Assembly: GCA_963682055.1 (NCBI GenBank)
Contig: OY821749.1
Coordinates: forward strand, 29,085,631-29,149,630
Reading direction: 5' to 3'
DNA: 64,000 bases
Source: Primula veris
Lineage: Eukaryota > Streptophyta > Magnoliopsida > Ericales > Primulaceae
Position numbers and translations under genes: made by a program
Notes under the pieces: generated by a model
Seen by the model: the letters and a program-made list of their open reading frames with translations, nothing else
Databases searched by the model: none
Told to the model about the DNA's origin: nothing
Shown here: piece by piece, positions 1 to 12,600 of the stretch
Layout of the letters: each line of letters starts with the position of its first letter
How positions within the stretch are numbered: position 1 is the first letter of the stretch

Positions 1-1790
1 GTACCGTGAATCCTAGCCGTCAATTACTTTTTCTGAATTACATTATTTCAAGCCATAACATAAAAATGCATGATTAATAAAACTAAAAGTGATTGTAGAT
101 CAGTCTACTGAGCATAAAATTCATCAAATTGTAAATTAAAAATGTCTAGTCCACTGTGCCAAAAAGTAAACGATCTAGAACACCACTTTTAAGGGCAGAA
201 TCTACTACTATAAACTACAGATTTCTATTTCAAATGTGTGAATTATTACACTTTGCCTAGCAGACTAATAAAACTACCATATTAATACAAATTAAAAACA
301 GGCAAATGAATAATATCCGTTGATTTTATAACAACATTAATCTTAGGGTACCGCCGCTAAGCACCTAAACAGCTAATAAAACCATCAATTCGATAAAAAA
401 ATAAACAAAGGACCCAAGACATAAAATAAAAAACTAATTGCCAAAAAACACAGGCGTTGATTACGATAACATTAATCCTACGATGCCACCACTAAACACC
501 TCACCAGCTAAAAAAAAATCAAATCAACAAAAAGCAGGCAGAACAAATGGGAAAATATCATTTAATACATATTGAAAGACTTAATTATGGAAAACCCATG
601 CATAAAATTTATTTAAATTAGGTATAGATGATCAATCGTGCCACTTCTTTTTATTCTTTATCTTTATTTTTAATATGGATGCTCACTAAAATGATGCTAC
701 TTGTTTTTCTTTCTTCATTCTAAACTTTGATGTTCACTAACGCTACGTTTGGTATGCATTAAATTTCAACATTACACAACCAAACACAACCGTCGTTGAT
801 AATATTAATCCTACGTTGCCGCCACTACACAGTTCAACAACTAATAAAACTACCAAATCAATAAAAATATAATAAACACGCAAATAAAACATAGCGGTCG
901 ATTAAAATAACATTAATCCTACAACTCGACAGCATATAAAAACATAAAAATAAAAACAAACAAAACAAGCAAATAAACCATAGCCGTCAAATACAATAAC
1001 ATATATCCTACGGTGCAACTGCAAAACCCTTAAGTAGCTAGTAAAACTACTCCATCATCAAAAAACAGGCAAACGAATCATAGCCGTTGATTATAATAAC
1101 GTTAATCCTACAAATCTCCTAAACAGCTAATCAAACTACCAAACAAACAAACAAACAAATCAATCACTCAAACACAAAACACCAACACCGTTACCTCTTC
1201 TGCTTAACATTTCTAGAGAGAGGGTTTGAGAGAGTGTGGAGCTAGGGTTTGGGTGGGAAATTGCGAGAGATGGTCTGTGTGTGTACGTATTTATATTTAA
1301 GCAAATCAAGACACACAAACTGACTAGCATTAAAAAAAATAGCTAGTAAACAATTACAGTCCAAAAAAGAAAACGAAAACCAAACCTCATAAATCATAAT
1401 CGCTCAAAAAACACCAATAATAAAAACTGACTACTGTTTAAATCCCAAACTGACCAACATTGAAACAACAATAACCAATAAACACTTAAAAGTAAAAAAA
1501 CAAAAACAAATCAATCATAATAACCGCCATGGTCAGATAACGACAACAATAATAATAAAAAACAATAATCCTACGATGCCACCTCCTATAAATCTAGTGT
1601 CTAATTCTATTTCCATAAACAACTCAATAATAACAACAATAATTTTAAAAAAAAAATACCTATTCTTATAAATATCAATCCGACGGTGCCACCTCTTATA
1701 AATCTAGTAATGCATTCTATTTCCGTTGTTTACACACATTACGTAATACTACATTTGTCAGTTATTTTAAAAAACAAGCAATAATATTAC
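1..1790. repeat. Degenerate repeats filling RPL4 intron 1
   Basis: An AT-rich stretch containing imperfect copies of a roughly 100-140-bp unit. The signature is (t)agCCGTTGATTA, then ATAACATTAATCCTACGATGCC, then CACC, AAACAGCTAATAAAACTACC and A-rich filler. Anchors are near 17, 318, 455, 790, 895, 982 and 1083. The ATTAATCCTMCGATGCCACC part resembles the (plus-strand) tail of RPL4 exon 1 at 1800-1830. A better-preserved direct pair lies at about 1574-1615 and 1686-1725. No coding exon is recognisable. Confidence 0.6.
1195..1302 (-). pseudogene. Decayed second copy of the RPL4 leader and first exon
   Basis: On the minus strand this stretch has a TATA-like element (about 1285-1302), a telo-box AAACCCTAG at 1242-1250, and a CT-rich leader with the same GAGCTAGGGTTT...GTGGGAAAT arrangement (plus strand) as the real RPL4 leader. 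It ends AGAAATG followed by TTAAGCAGAAGAG|GTAA. AGAAATG matches the real start context, and the last bases match the tail of RPL4 exon 1 including its donor. It looks like an RPL4 5' end whose first exon has lost about 360 bp, leaving 16 bp in a different phase. Alternatively it could be the tiny first exon of another gene to the left. Confidence 0.4.
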
Positions 1791-2167
1791 CTCTTCTGGT
1801 TAATATTAATCCTCCGATGCCACCTCCTCCAAACCCGAGTAGGCGCAAACATCCTACCACCTCTACACATATTCCCAAACGCACCCTGCCCGGCCCGATG
1901 AGTCCCGCCTCCCGGAACCCTCGGTATCCTCGACACGGCTCGACCCGTTCCCCACGACTCGGCACTCGTCTGGTGACCTGCCTTTCTCGACACCGCGTAA
2001 GGCTGGCGAGCGTTCTTCGACATGTTGGTGTGCACAAAGGTGACGATATCGGGTCGGATCGAGGCCTTGAAAAGGTCCGGTAGAGGGAGGGTTGATGACG
2101 TGTCTGTATTCATATCGGAGGAGAGAGGTTGGACGGTGACTAGCGGACGAGCTGCGGCGGCGGCCAT
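1791..2167 (-). CDS. RPL4: 60S ribosomal protein L4 (uL4), first coding exon, partial gene
   Basis: This exon encodes the N-terminal 125 residues of cytosolic ribosomal protein L4, a large-subunit protein whose internal loop lines the exit tunnel. It starts with an Ala-rich [13 protein letters not shown] and continues through the family-typical [19 protein letters not shown], the Gly/Arg-rich loop [20 protein letters not shown] and [13 protein letters not shown]. The ATG at 2167 is chosen because it gives the canonical N-terminus and follows a leader with a telo-box. The exon ends inside an Arg codon at AAGAG|GTAATA (donor at 1790). L4 proteins are about 400 aa, so about 280 residues should follow to the left. 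None is recognisable in 1-1790, so the intron is at least 1.79 kb or the copy is truncated. No frameshift is visible in the exon. Divergent from the prolyl-tRNA synthetase gene 4.4 kb away. Confidence 0.93.
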
Positions 2168-2242
2168 TTCTGCTTTTTATTATTTATGTATCTATAGGTT
2201 TTGTAGATATATAGAGAGAGAAAGAGTGGAGGGATTTGTGAG

Positions 2243-2330
2243 CTAGGGTTTGAGAGAGTGATAGAGTTTATTATATAGTGGGAAATAGTTGAGTTAATTA
2301 CGGTTGTGCCATTTGTCTTGGGCTGGGCTC
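2243..2330 (-). promoter_or_regulatory. RPL4 core promoter: telo-box, TATA box, site II motifs
   Basis: Reading on the minus strand toward the RPL4 start, there are overlapping site II motifs (TGGGCT on plus at 2319-2324 and 2324-2329), a TATA-like CTATATAATAAA at about 2268-2279, and a telo-box AAACCCTAG at 2243-2251. A CT-rich leader follows down to the ATG at 2167. Site II plus telo-box is the established architecture of plant ribosomal-protein and other growth-coupled promoters. Another TGGGCT on plus lies at 2340-2345. Confidence 0.75.
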
Positions 2331-2654
2331 TTTTGGATTTGGGCTTTTTCGTTGACTATTAAACTATTATGGGTTAGAATAAAGTCCCCTATAAATAGAA
2401 ACGTGACAGATTTGGTCCTGGAATTAGTTGCTAGACATTTTATTTCTACATATTTTTCATATACTAGGCCTTGGGAGTTTGTTTGTTTGTTTGGGAGAGG
2501 GATATAGTGGGTTATATAGTGGGGGAGAATGTGGGTTATTACGACTGTGCCATTTGTGTTGGGTTGGGCTTTGGGATTTTTTTTTTTCGGAGTTAGGATG
2601 TGGTCCTAGTAAATAGAAAAGTTACGGATTTGGTCCTGAAATTTGTGGCTAGAC
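2271..2654. repeat. Two-copy direct duplication of the RPL4 upstream region
   Basis: Copy 1 (about 2271-2436) and copy 2 (about 2512-2654) share, in order, TTATATAGTGGG, a GTGCCATTTGT block followed by TGGGCT motifs, a TTTGGTCCTG block, and GCTAGAC. Each copy therefore carries a TATA-like and a site II-like element. A third, partial relative of the TTTGGTCCTG block lies at about 2680-2740. Similarity was judged by eye. Confidence 0.7.
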
Positions 2655-5600
2655 TTACCCTTAAGCATTAGCCTGATGTTGGTATAAGGTCCCTATATAT
2701 TAAAAAAATGGATTTGGTCCTGAAATATAGGGGAGACTTCGACTCGATTTGTTGACTTTATCCCTATACCGACATATTTTTTGATCAAAAATCACATTTT
2801 CAAAATATGTTTTCAAAATCCACTAAAAACCCAGCTTATTTTTTTTATATATTTTTAAGATAGATTTAAGGAAACGTAGTAAATTCATACATGTGCTTGT
2901 CTTTCAATTTCACTTAAAACAATTGCTTTCAATGTTTGTTATATTGCCAACCATTTGATTTATTTCTGATTGACAAACTTTGTTAATCGATTAGAGCTTC
3001 TATTTATTATAATATATTATACTTGGTATTTTTGAACTTGTGTTGATGCAATAGATTCTGTTGATGATAAACAATTTGATACTAACACTATCAAACATAG
3101 TTCTTACTTTTAGCTACATGTTAATTTTTTATAGTTTATCCAATAGAAAGACAATATTTGGATATAATGTAGAGAACCTCCCCAATCTTGTTTTTACTTT
3201 AATTTGATCTATGTAGAAATGAATGAATATTTTAAGTTATGACATCACTTTATAAATAGCTACTTGTAAATTATATCAACACTATTTAACCGGTCAACTT
3301 ATACTTGTAGAGATTCCTGAATCGCACCTGTTTTGAGTGTCAATTATCAAACGAGACTACTCAGGCGGATAATAGGGTTGTTATTCCGCCTTCTCCCGCT
3401 ATAGAAAACGATGCTAGAAGTATAGATGCCTTCCAAATCATTCTCAATTTTTTTGTTCCATGTATTTGTGGTTTTATGATTAGAACAAGTATATAGCTCC
3501 ATCAAAATCTATTACTCCATACCGTTTTAAGACTCTATAGTATTTGGATACTAAATTTACGTATGACGTTGAATGTGCTATTATTGTCATGACTCTCTCT
3601 ATCAACGATGATAAAAATACAATGGTTATCGTTTGATGAAAACTGCCATTCGTTAAGAACTACTATTAAGTTTCAGTAAACCTATTTTTCAACTTAACTA
3701 GTTTTTTTAATATTGAAAGTAATAAGCTTGGTTCTATCACCTAAAGGTGTGTTCTTATTTTCTCTTACTTTCTTCGTGATTTTTATCGTTTTTCTCTCTT
3801 GTTCTTGTGGCGAATACTAGCGTATTCATCATCGTTTTACATGTAATGTTTTACAATGTAGAAAAAGTTTCAATATTGTTGATCATGGCGTTATAAATAA
3901 GGTATGTTGGGGTGTTAGTTGTCATTTGCATAACCAACACCCATAAAATGAAAGTTACAAAAGAACAAAATTCAAACAAAAAAATGTGAACAAGTTTAGT
4001 TGTTGTTTGCATAACTTAGATTTCACAAAATAATGGTTTGCGTCAATTTTTATAAATAACAAATTAGATAGAAGAATTTTATTCAAATGAAATAGGCCTA
4101 AAATAAAAATCAGAGTTTAGAAAACAATTACACCCATTTATGTCTTACATATTTAGAGCTTAAGTTACCTTTGCTTCTCGAAGAGGATGGAGACGGGGCT
4201 ACGATGCGACATTATTCATATTGGAGGATTACCGCATTTTTATTACACTGTGTTTCAGGGTTATTCGCTGTTGAGCATGCACAATACTCACATATGAGAC
4301 ATCATGAACACGAATATTTGGTTATATATGCATGCTCTTTATGATACATGACGATAGTATTTCTTTATACTGTATGAATCGATAAAGTTTACTATGGTCA
4401 TGGCATGGATACCATACACATACATGAATGTGTGGCGTGCCGCTATATAAATGGTTAATTTTTTAACTTTTAATTTGTTACTGGGAAACTATTGGTTGAT
4501 TTTTCAATAATCTCATTAGAATTCCTTAATTACAACAATCCTCACGATTTCCATGTGATATTTCATGTTGATAAATTGTCAAAAAACCATTGGGGTTGGC
4601 TGCAATTTGGAGAAGAAAGGAGAATATATAAACTAACTATGAAAAAATACAAAAATATCATTTTGTAACTTGCCGTTCGGGAATAAATTGGCTCACCGAA
4701 CACCACGATCGATCTCGTCAGATTCGACACTATTCAATGTGGATGGCTATGTCACTTTCTTGCATTGTGTGTCGATGCTTTTTGTTGCTCACGTGCTTAC
4801 GATAGATCATGACAGGACCATAGAAATGTGATTATATGCTTATATGTTTTTTTGTATGAGTATGTATATCTAACTATTTGTTTATGAATATTTTGAAAAT
4901 TTTAATTTATAAAGTTTTCGGATTAAATTCATATATTTTATAAAATTTGGGATTCAAATGCAATTTAAACTTAATTTTCGTCAAATTAAATTGATCAGAT
5001 TCCCCAGTTTAGAAAAAAAATATATAGTTAGATAACTTAATCGTTAATGTAATTTGTTTGGTCGGAGTTTATCAATGATCGGAGTACTAAAACTATTTTT
5101 TTCTACTTTTAAAATCATAAAAAAAGCATTTTAGATGAATCGTACATGGAAATATGAAAATAAAAGTCAACTGTCCAAAGATTAAAAAGAATGGAAATGT
5201 GGAAATAAAAGTCAACTGTCCAAAGATAAAAAAAGAATATATTACTACGGCGATCAGACAATTTAAGACACATTATATTTCAGTCCCCATTTTTTAAAAG
5301 CAAATGTGGTCCAAAATTACATAAATACAAATTCATATCATATTAAGATATTCGTACGATGTACTTACTCATTATAATAACGTGTTAATAGCGGTGCATA
5401 TTGTCTTACTATCAACACTTTTGGTGATGTAAAAAGTATACTTGTTATTTCAACCAAAAAAAAAAAGGTAAAAGTTGATAATTAGAAATTTCAGTATTAC
5501 ATAAGTGTTTGGCTAAAAGATCAAAACTATAATCTTTTTTTTTTCGTGGAAACTGAAAAGTGTATTTATATACTTTTAAGATAAAATTATCACAACCTTT

Positions 5601-6357
5601 TATTGTCAAAGTTTAACTTTGTACATTGAAAGTTAAATATTTTTTGAATCTTATATGCAAAACATTATTCTATCTAACAATAAAAATATTTAGAAGTATA
5701 GTGTAATATAAAAGAAGGAAAAGTCAGAATGAAAGGTCAAACTATAGTAAAATGAAAAGTCACTACCCATTTCAAAAACCACATATTGTTGTTTTTTTAT
5801 CTAATGTATTTTAGTAACTAAATCGATGATAATATTTTTTCAATCGTAGAAATCCACACTTCTCATATTAAGCTCTGTTTTCCTTTTTCATACTTGCAAG
5901 TCGTATCTATGTACCGAACAAGACATGTTAATAGTAATTTTATCAAGGTCTGAACATGCATTGGTTATAAAAACCAAATGAATTATAGATTGTAGGTCAA
6001 AAGATTTAGTATCTAAAAATTTAAATGATCTATAGATTCGTACAATAGATTCTCATACGAATCGGTTAACTAAGCATGAGTATAGAAACCGAGAGCATAT
6101 TCTTGGATTATTTATTTTAGAAACATATACATGTTTGGACAAAAAGATTATTTAGCTTTAAAAAACATATTTTTAGCATAAAAAGGCTATATAATCTAGA
6201 GAAAAAAAATTTGATTTCAAATGAATTTTTAAAACAAGTTTATTAAAACTGATTTCGTAATAAAAAATATGTTGCCAATCAAACATTAAGTCCCAAGCCC
6301 TTTGTTTGCAGACAATATTTCCTAAAACCTATTTATTTGATTTTATTAACGCTACTA

Positions 6358-6391
<34 letters not shown>

Positions 6392-6615
6392 AACGGCAAT
6401 AGTTGGTTTAATATTTTATACAAAGAAAAATTAGACAAAGAAAAATAGCAGGAGTAATTGTTGAGATTGGTATATGAAAATAACCAAATAAAACGCATAG
6501 CATAAACATAAGGAGCATTAATTAAATTTAAACTAAACAAATAGAACTACGATACACAGAATAAGTTTAGCCCTAAAAACCACTCTCTCTCCCTCTCTAA
6601 CAAAAGAGCACAGTC
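2655..6615. other. Intergenic region between RPL4 and prolyl-tRNA synthetase
   Basis: No convincing gene is visible. Contents are AT-rich sequence, a 46-bp direct repeat at about 5146-5238, a run of 28 T at 6359-6386, and the short CT-rich leader of the prolyl-tRNA synthetase (about 6580-6615). The stretch 3290-3430 and 4170-4800 has slightly higher GC and could be old transposon remnants, but I cannot assign them. Confidence 0.5.
5146..5238. repeat. Two-copy tandem repeat, unit about 46 bp
   Basis: The block GGAAATATGAAAATAAAAG followed by TCAACTGTCCAAAGAT and an A-rich tail is present twice in succession with few differences. Confidence 0.75.
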
Positions 6616-9600
6616 ATGGAGCAAACCTCTGAATCCATCGATTCCGTCTCCATAAACCTTTCTTCTACTCGCATCGGTATTTACTTTTTATATCTTCTTT
6701 TTTATTTATTAATATATGGAATCACTGAATTTTTTTATTTTTTTAATTATTGAAATTCGACACTGTTATATTTCAGTTTGAATGATTTTGACAGTGGGTT
6801 TCAAGTTGAAAAGAGTAGGATTTGTAACATACGGTAGAGAGAGAAACCAAAAAATGAAGAGGAAGATTGATTTTTTACAACAATTACATAGTGGACCTCA
6901 TAATCATGTACTCCCTCCGTTCCTGTTTAATTGTCTATTATGAAACTACGTGTAATTTTGACCGATCAATAACTTGTATCAAAATTGTCGGAATGAAAAT
7001 TTTCAAAAGTTGATCATATAGTTCAAATGTTAAATTTTATGATTAGATTTAAAACAATTCATTTCGACAATTTTGATACAAGTTATAATCCGGTCAAAAT
7101 TGCACGTAGTTTCTTAGTGGACAATTAAATGGGAACGGAGGGAGTAGTATATAAGTGTTTAGGATAAGTTGGGTTTTTAGCATTTTTGGTACCCTGAATT
7201 GTTGTTTTCTCGATTAGTACCCTGAATTCTTATTTTTCTTGTTTAGTACCCTGAATTCAAGTTTTCATCTGTTTTGAACTTTTTCGTCCAATTAAGTGAC
7301 ACGTGGTATAAGAATAATTGAATTCAGGTTACTAAATAAGATATATTTGAGAATTAAGAGTATCAGAATAAACGAAAAAGTTCAAAACAGAAAAAAAACT
7401 TGAATTTAGGGTACTAAATAAGAAAAATAAGAATTCAGGTTACTAATCGAGAAAACATCAATAATTCAGGGTACAAAAACAATAAAACCCCGGATAAGTT
7501 TGATAATTATATTTGGTCTTCCCACCTAAAAAAAGTTCTGTCCATCTAATATCTGCTATCTTTGTCTGCCAATCAAATTTCCAGATTTAGTTTAGTTTCT
7601 ATGCCAGATAATTCTTCAGTTCTATGATTATTAGTAATGTGCAGGCTGATTTAGTCTTAAATTTTGTTTCACTTAAGTTGTTATATATGCTCAATCTCCA
7701 TCTAATTACGATTAGATTTACTGACAAATAAATTCTTCAATTCTAGGACTAGGTTTTAGTTGTACTTGTATAGGTATACAACAATACATGTATATATATA
7801 TATATATATACATACACACACAGACACATATGCTGATATGGTTCTTGATCATGTTTCACTCAAGTTGACATGTGGTCAATTTTTATGTATTATCTATTTA
7901 CCTTATTAACCAATCAATCCTTCACTCAAGCTTTCTATAAATTGCATAATTTTCTTCACGACCGTGTAAAGGGCGATGTTTTATTTTCTTTTCTTTCTGT
8001 TCTGGAATATGCTTTCTTTTGCTTTTGATCTTGGTATAGACTAAGATTATGCTTCATTTGAGTTTTGTATGCTTGATTCCCATAGGATCTCGATTTCAAA
8101 AGACTATAACCAATATTACACCAATAATTCATTTGTCAATATTCGTTCTACTTATAGTAAATAGAAACCGGCAGTTGGCCATTATTTACGTCTTGGTCTC
8201 ACTTATTCAGAATTCTTGTTAATTTGGAAGATACTGTTTACTTTCTCTTACTATTTCGTGTTTGTGATTCCAAAACCTGTGCTTGAACTTTTTTTATTTG
8301 GGTTTAGATGGAAAAGCTGCCGGTGGCAAGCCCAAGAAAGCTAATACCAACACAAACAACAGTAAGTATCATTATTTTTATTACAACGAACAAATAGTGC
8401 TATCATTATTTTTATCCATTAAATCCATATCATGCTACTATGCCTCTGATCCTTCATCCAGGGAGAAGGAACTAACAAGTTGAGTGAATCGTCGCTTTCC
8501 TATTTTCCTAATTTATTTATTTTTATTAGGGAAAAAGAAAGAAGTTAAAAAAGAAACCGGTTTAGGGCTTTCTTACAAGAAGGATGAGAATTTTGGTGAA
8601 TGGTATTCCGAGGTATGTATGCGAGTCTTTTTGTGACTTTGAGTACTTCATTTGTAAATGTTACTGTTTGGTGGGAATTTCATCGTGTTATTGTAAAATA
8701 AGGTTTATTCTTAGCGATACTTTGGTTGCTTATTCTTTTTAATTATGATCTTTTTACCAGAGAAGGTAAGGTCAAGTTTTTTACATTTTTGACTACCTTC
8801 TAAAAAAGGGTAATTTTCATCTGTATTCTGATATCTCCCATTATTGATCATTTCAAGACTTTCAGTTTGTAATTATTTCACTATTGCATAAGAATTATCG
8901 ATCATGACATACTCGTGTCCTTTATACCATATTCTTGAATCTATTCCGCCTTTTCAAATTACCAGGTTGTCGTGAGTGGTGAATTGATCGAATACTATGA
9001 CATTTCTGGGTGCTACATCCTTCGACCATGGACAATGTCGATTTGGGAGATCATGCAGGTAAGTTCCTAAACACAACCTATTTCTTTATTTTCTCCCACA
9101 TTCTCTGCATTAATTTTTGGCAGTTACTGGTCATTTTATTGGTAGTTTAGTGACTTTTTCATGAGTATCACATATGTAAAGGCATTGGATTAACAATGTA
9201 GGGTTGTGAGTTCGCGTTTTTATTTGGAGATTTGTTTGTTTTCAATCCATACTTTCTTGATATCTTGATCAACAAATGGTTTCGTCAATTCATGTCAATG
9301 TGCAGGCCTTCTTTGATGCAGAAATAAAAAAGATGAAAATCAAGAATTGTTACTTCCCACTCTTTGTATCCCCAGCTGTTCTGCAAAAGGAGAAGGATCA
9401 TATTGAGGGTTTTGCTCCAGAGGTATATTTAATCACTTGAAAGTGATTTCAACTTTCTGTGTTGGTCGTTTTTATTTATAGAGAATCTAAATGTGATTCA
9501 TTTTTCAGGTTGCTTGGGTTACAAAATCTGGACAGTCTGATCTGGAGGTGCCTATTGCAATTCGTCCCACCAGTGAAACTGTAATGTACCCATATTATTC

Positions 9601-12600
9601 TAAGTGGATAAGAGGTCACCGTGATTTGCCTTTGAAACTTAACCAGTGGTGTAACGTTGTGCGATGGGAGTTCAGCAATCCAACTCCTTTTATCAGGTAG
9701 TTTTTTTGTTGGCTCATTTTGGCTGTGATATTTTATTAATGATGAGCTAAGTTATACATATTCAAGACTTTCATTTCTCCTGGGTGTATGGTTATGGTTA
9801 TGGAATTATTGACCTAAGTTAAGAGGCACTTGAATTAATGTTAACGTGTCATTTGCAATGATTATTTTTTCAGTTTAATCTTAAGTTAAAATCTGGATCA
9901 GGGTTTATTTTTTATTAAGCGGACACTCTTAGTCTTTCAAACTTCTAAAACATAAGTCAGTGCAAGACTAACTATCAACCAGTTTTGAAATTTTAGTTGT
10001 TCTTATGCCAACATTATTGACGTGCTTAAAAGAAACTGCACTGAGTGGCAATAACTGTGAACCCTTATCTCAATTAACAAAAATAAGGTCATATTTCAGT
10101 ACATTTGAGAACTTTCAGAGTTGAGCTAGTGCATTCTGTTCCTAGTACAGTTTCTGAAAATTTGTGACTATAGGTAGTGATGGCTTGCTGTTACCTAAAT
10201 TTTAACAAATAACCTTTGTAACATCTGTCCTTTGTGTTTCTTGTGAATGTAGGAGTCGTGAGTTTCTTTGGCAGGAGGGTCATACTGCATTTGCGACTAA
10301 GGAGGAGGCTGACGTAGAGGTACTAAATTTTTTATTTTATTGTCGATGTTTTATAGTCCTTCTGCCCCTCGTCCGAATTTGATTAGTCTTTTCTGTGTTG
10401 GTTCATCACATTTTATAAATATAATGTATAGTACACCTTTCTTACTCAAAAACGTAAGTAAGTTCAATACACCAATGCCATTTAATGTGCATTTATATCG
10501 TCATTGTAAATTTTCTTCATGTCATAAAAAATCATAAACTATATTTTGAAAAATATTGGTAAGAATAGTATTATTGACCATTTTATGTAGGTTTTATGAA
10601 GAACGAAATAGGTTTTAGGTAAGGAGTGAATAGTAATTATGTTGAAACTATGTCAATTTGATGACCTCTAAAGTTTGGATTGTTAAAGCATAATTCATCA
10701 TTTGAGGAGCCTTTTATTATTATTTTCCTCTCTAAAAATATACACGTATTTTCCCAATGTTGCTCGGAAAATAGTTATCTCTAACTTTTAGTCCAGAGAA
10801 AGGTTGAAACGCAACAGTCATTACCTGGGAAAATCCTGTATATTTCATGTTTTTTCCACTCCAAATGAAAATTAGGTATAATTGCATCAAGCTGTTACTC
10901 GTGTCATTAGTGCAATGCATTCTCGTATCTTAAAGTGTATACCGATTAAGTGATACATCTTCTAACACATGTTTGGAAAACAGACTTTTAATTTCAAAAC
11001 AGGGTAAACAGCTGATCACGTTTTCTGTATAAACAATAAAAAGTGAACTATTTATCAGGTCAGGAATGAGTATTTATTTTGTTGAAACCTTTTCAGCTTG
11101 TCGGCCACTGAAGTTATTTTTCCTGTTTGAAAGGATTGTCAAAGTGTATGAAGTTCATCAAATTGGAGTTGCTTATCTTTCCCCCCCTCACTAGCACTAG
11201 TTACTTCTCTTCCTTTTTCCCAAGATTACTTGGAAAAGGTTATCTCTGCTTTTTGAAAGGAAAATTTTAGTTCAGTGAACGGTATATCTTTGATAGTCAT
11301 TAGTTAGAGAAACTCATGTATAAATTTACTCTTTTTCCCCATTACAAAAATCAGTGACAAGGGTGTCAAAGTATTACTCGGGATATAAATTTATTGCATG
11401 CTCGTACTTGGCAGTGTACCCAATAAGTGAGACACCTTACCAGGTGTTTGAAGAATGCAGCAATTTGTTTCAAAATTACAATGTGCTTAACTGTTCCTCA
11501 TATTGAATGCTTCCCAATCATCTATTATAAAGCTCAGCTCAGGTTTTAAATGTTTTACATATGTGGCTGTATCTTAGTAGAGGGCTGTTATGTTGTTTTT
11601 AAATTATCCTCATTCCATTTGGAGTGTATCTGCCATCCGGCATGTTATATCACCGTTTTCCGTGCTTAAAGCATCTAAGTATTCTTCCTTAATCTTGAGA
11701 AGTTAATCGTCCCACGTATGACTTATGAATGCAACAAAGACCACATAATATGAGATACCGTACTAGATTACGAGTGCTTTACATGATTTTTTACTCTGAT
11801 GATTGATTAATACTTGCTAATTTCTGGATTTTGGTTACTAAGATAATCCTATGCGTAATTTTTTCAGGTTCTTGACATTTTGGAGTTGTATAGACGAATC
11901 TACGAGGAGTTCTTGGCTATTCCTGTTTTTAAAGGAAAGAAAAGTGAACACGAAAAGTTTGCAGGTGGACTTTATACAACTAGTGTGGAGGTACGTAGTA
12001 CAATTTTAATAAGCATTTCGATTTTTACATCTTACATATTTGTTCTCATTAATATTACATATTTTACCTTTCAGGCTTTTGTTCCTCACACTGGTCGTGG
12101 TGTCCAAGGTGCCACTTCTCACTGTTTAGGTCAGAACTTCGCAAAAATGTTTGAGATCAATTTTGAAAATGAAAAAGGTGGAAAGGATATGGTATGGCAG
12201 AATTCCTGGGCATACAGTACAAGAACGGTAAACACAATCACTCTTTCATCTTTTCCTATTTAGCAATATTTAATGTTGGGTGATTGCTGTCAATTCCCAG
12301 TAGAATGTAGCTATTTCTGAGTAGAATGTAGCTATTTCCAAAGTCTGAGGACCTGCACTATCACTTTTTTTGGTAGGTTAACAATCAAACCATAGATATT
12401 TTGCATTCTGGTAGTTTTCTTGTAATTTTTTTATAGATCTTAGTAAAATCCTGTATTAGAAACTTGCATATTTAGTGGAGTTTAAGTTACACCGAGTCTT
12501 TATTGGCAGAGGAATTTAAATTTAAATTAGTCATCTTTTGAAAACATCTTTTGTTCAAATAGCAAGGACCAAGTGTCTTTCCGTCTTTTGACAATTCAAT

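Noticed and set aside
1762..2246. ORFs at 1762-2037 (minus), 1817-2083 and 2022-2246 (plus)
   Set aside because: Shadow frames of the GC-rich RPL4 exon; only the 2167-1791 minus frame shows conserved protein sequence.
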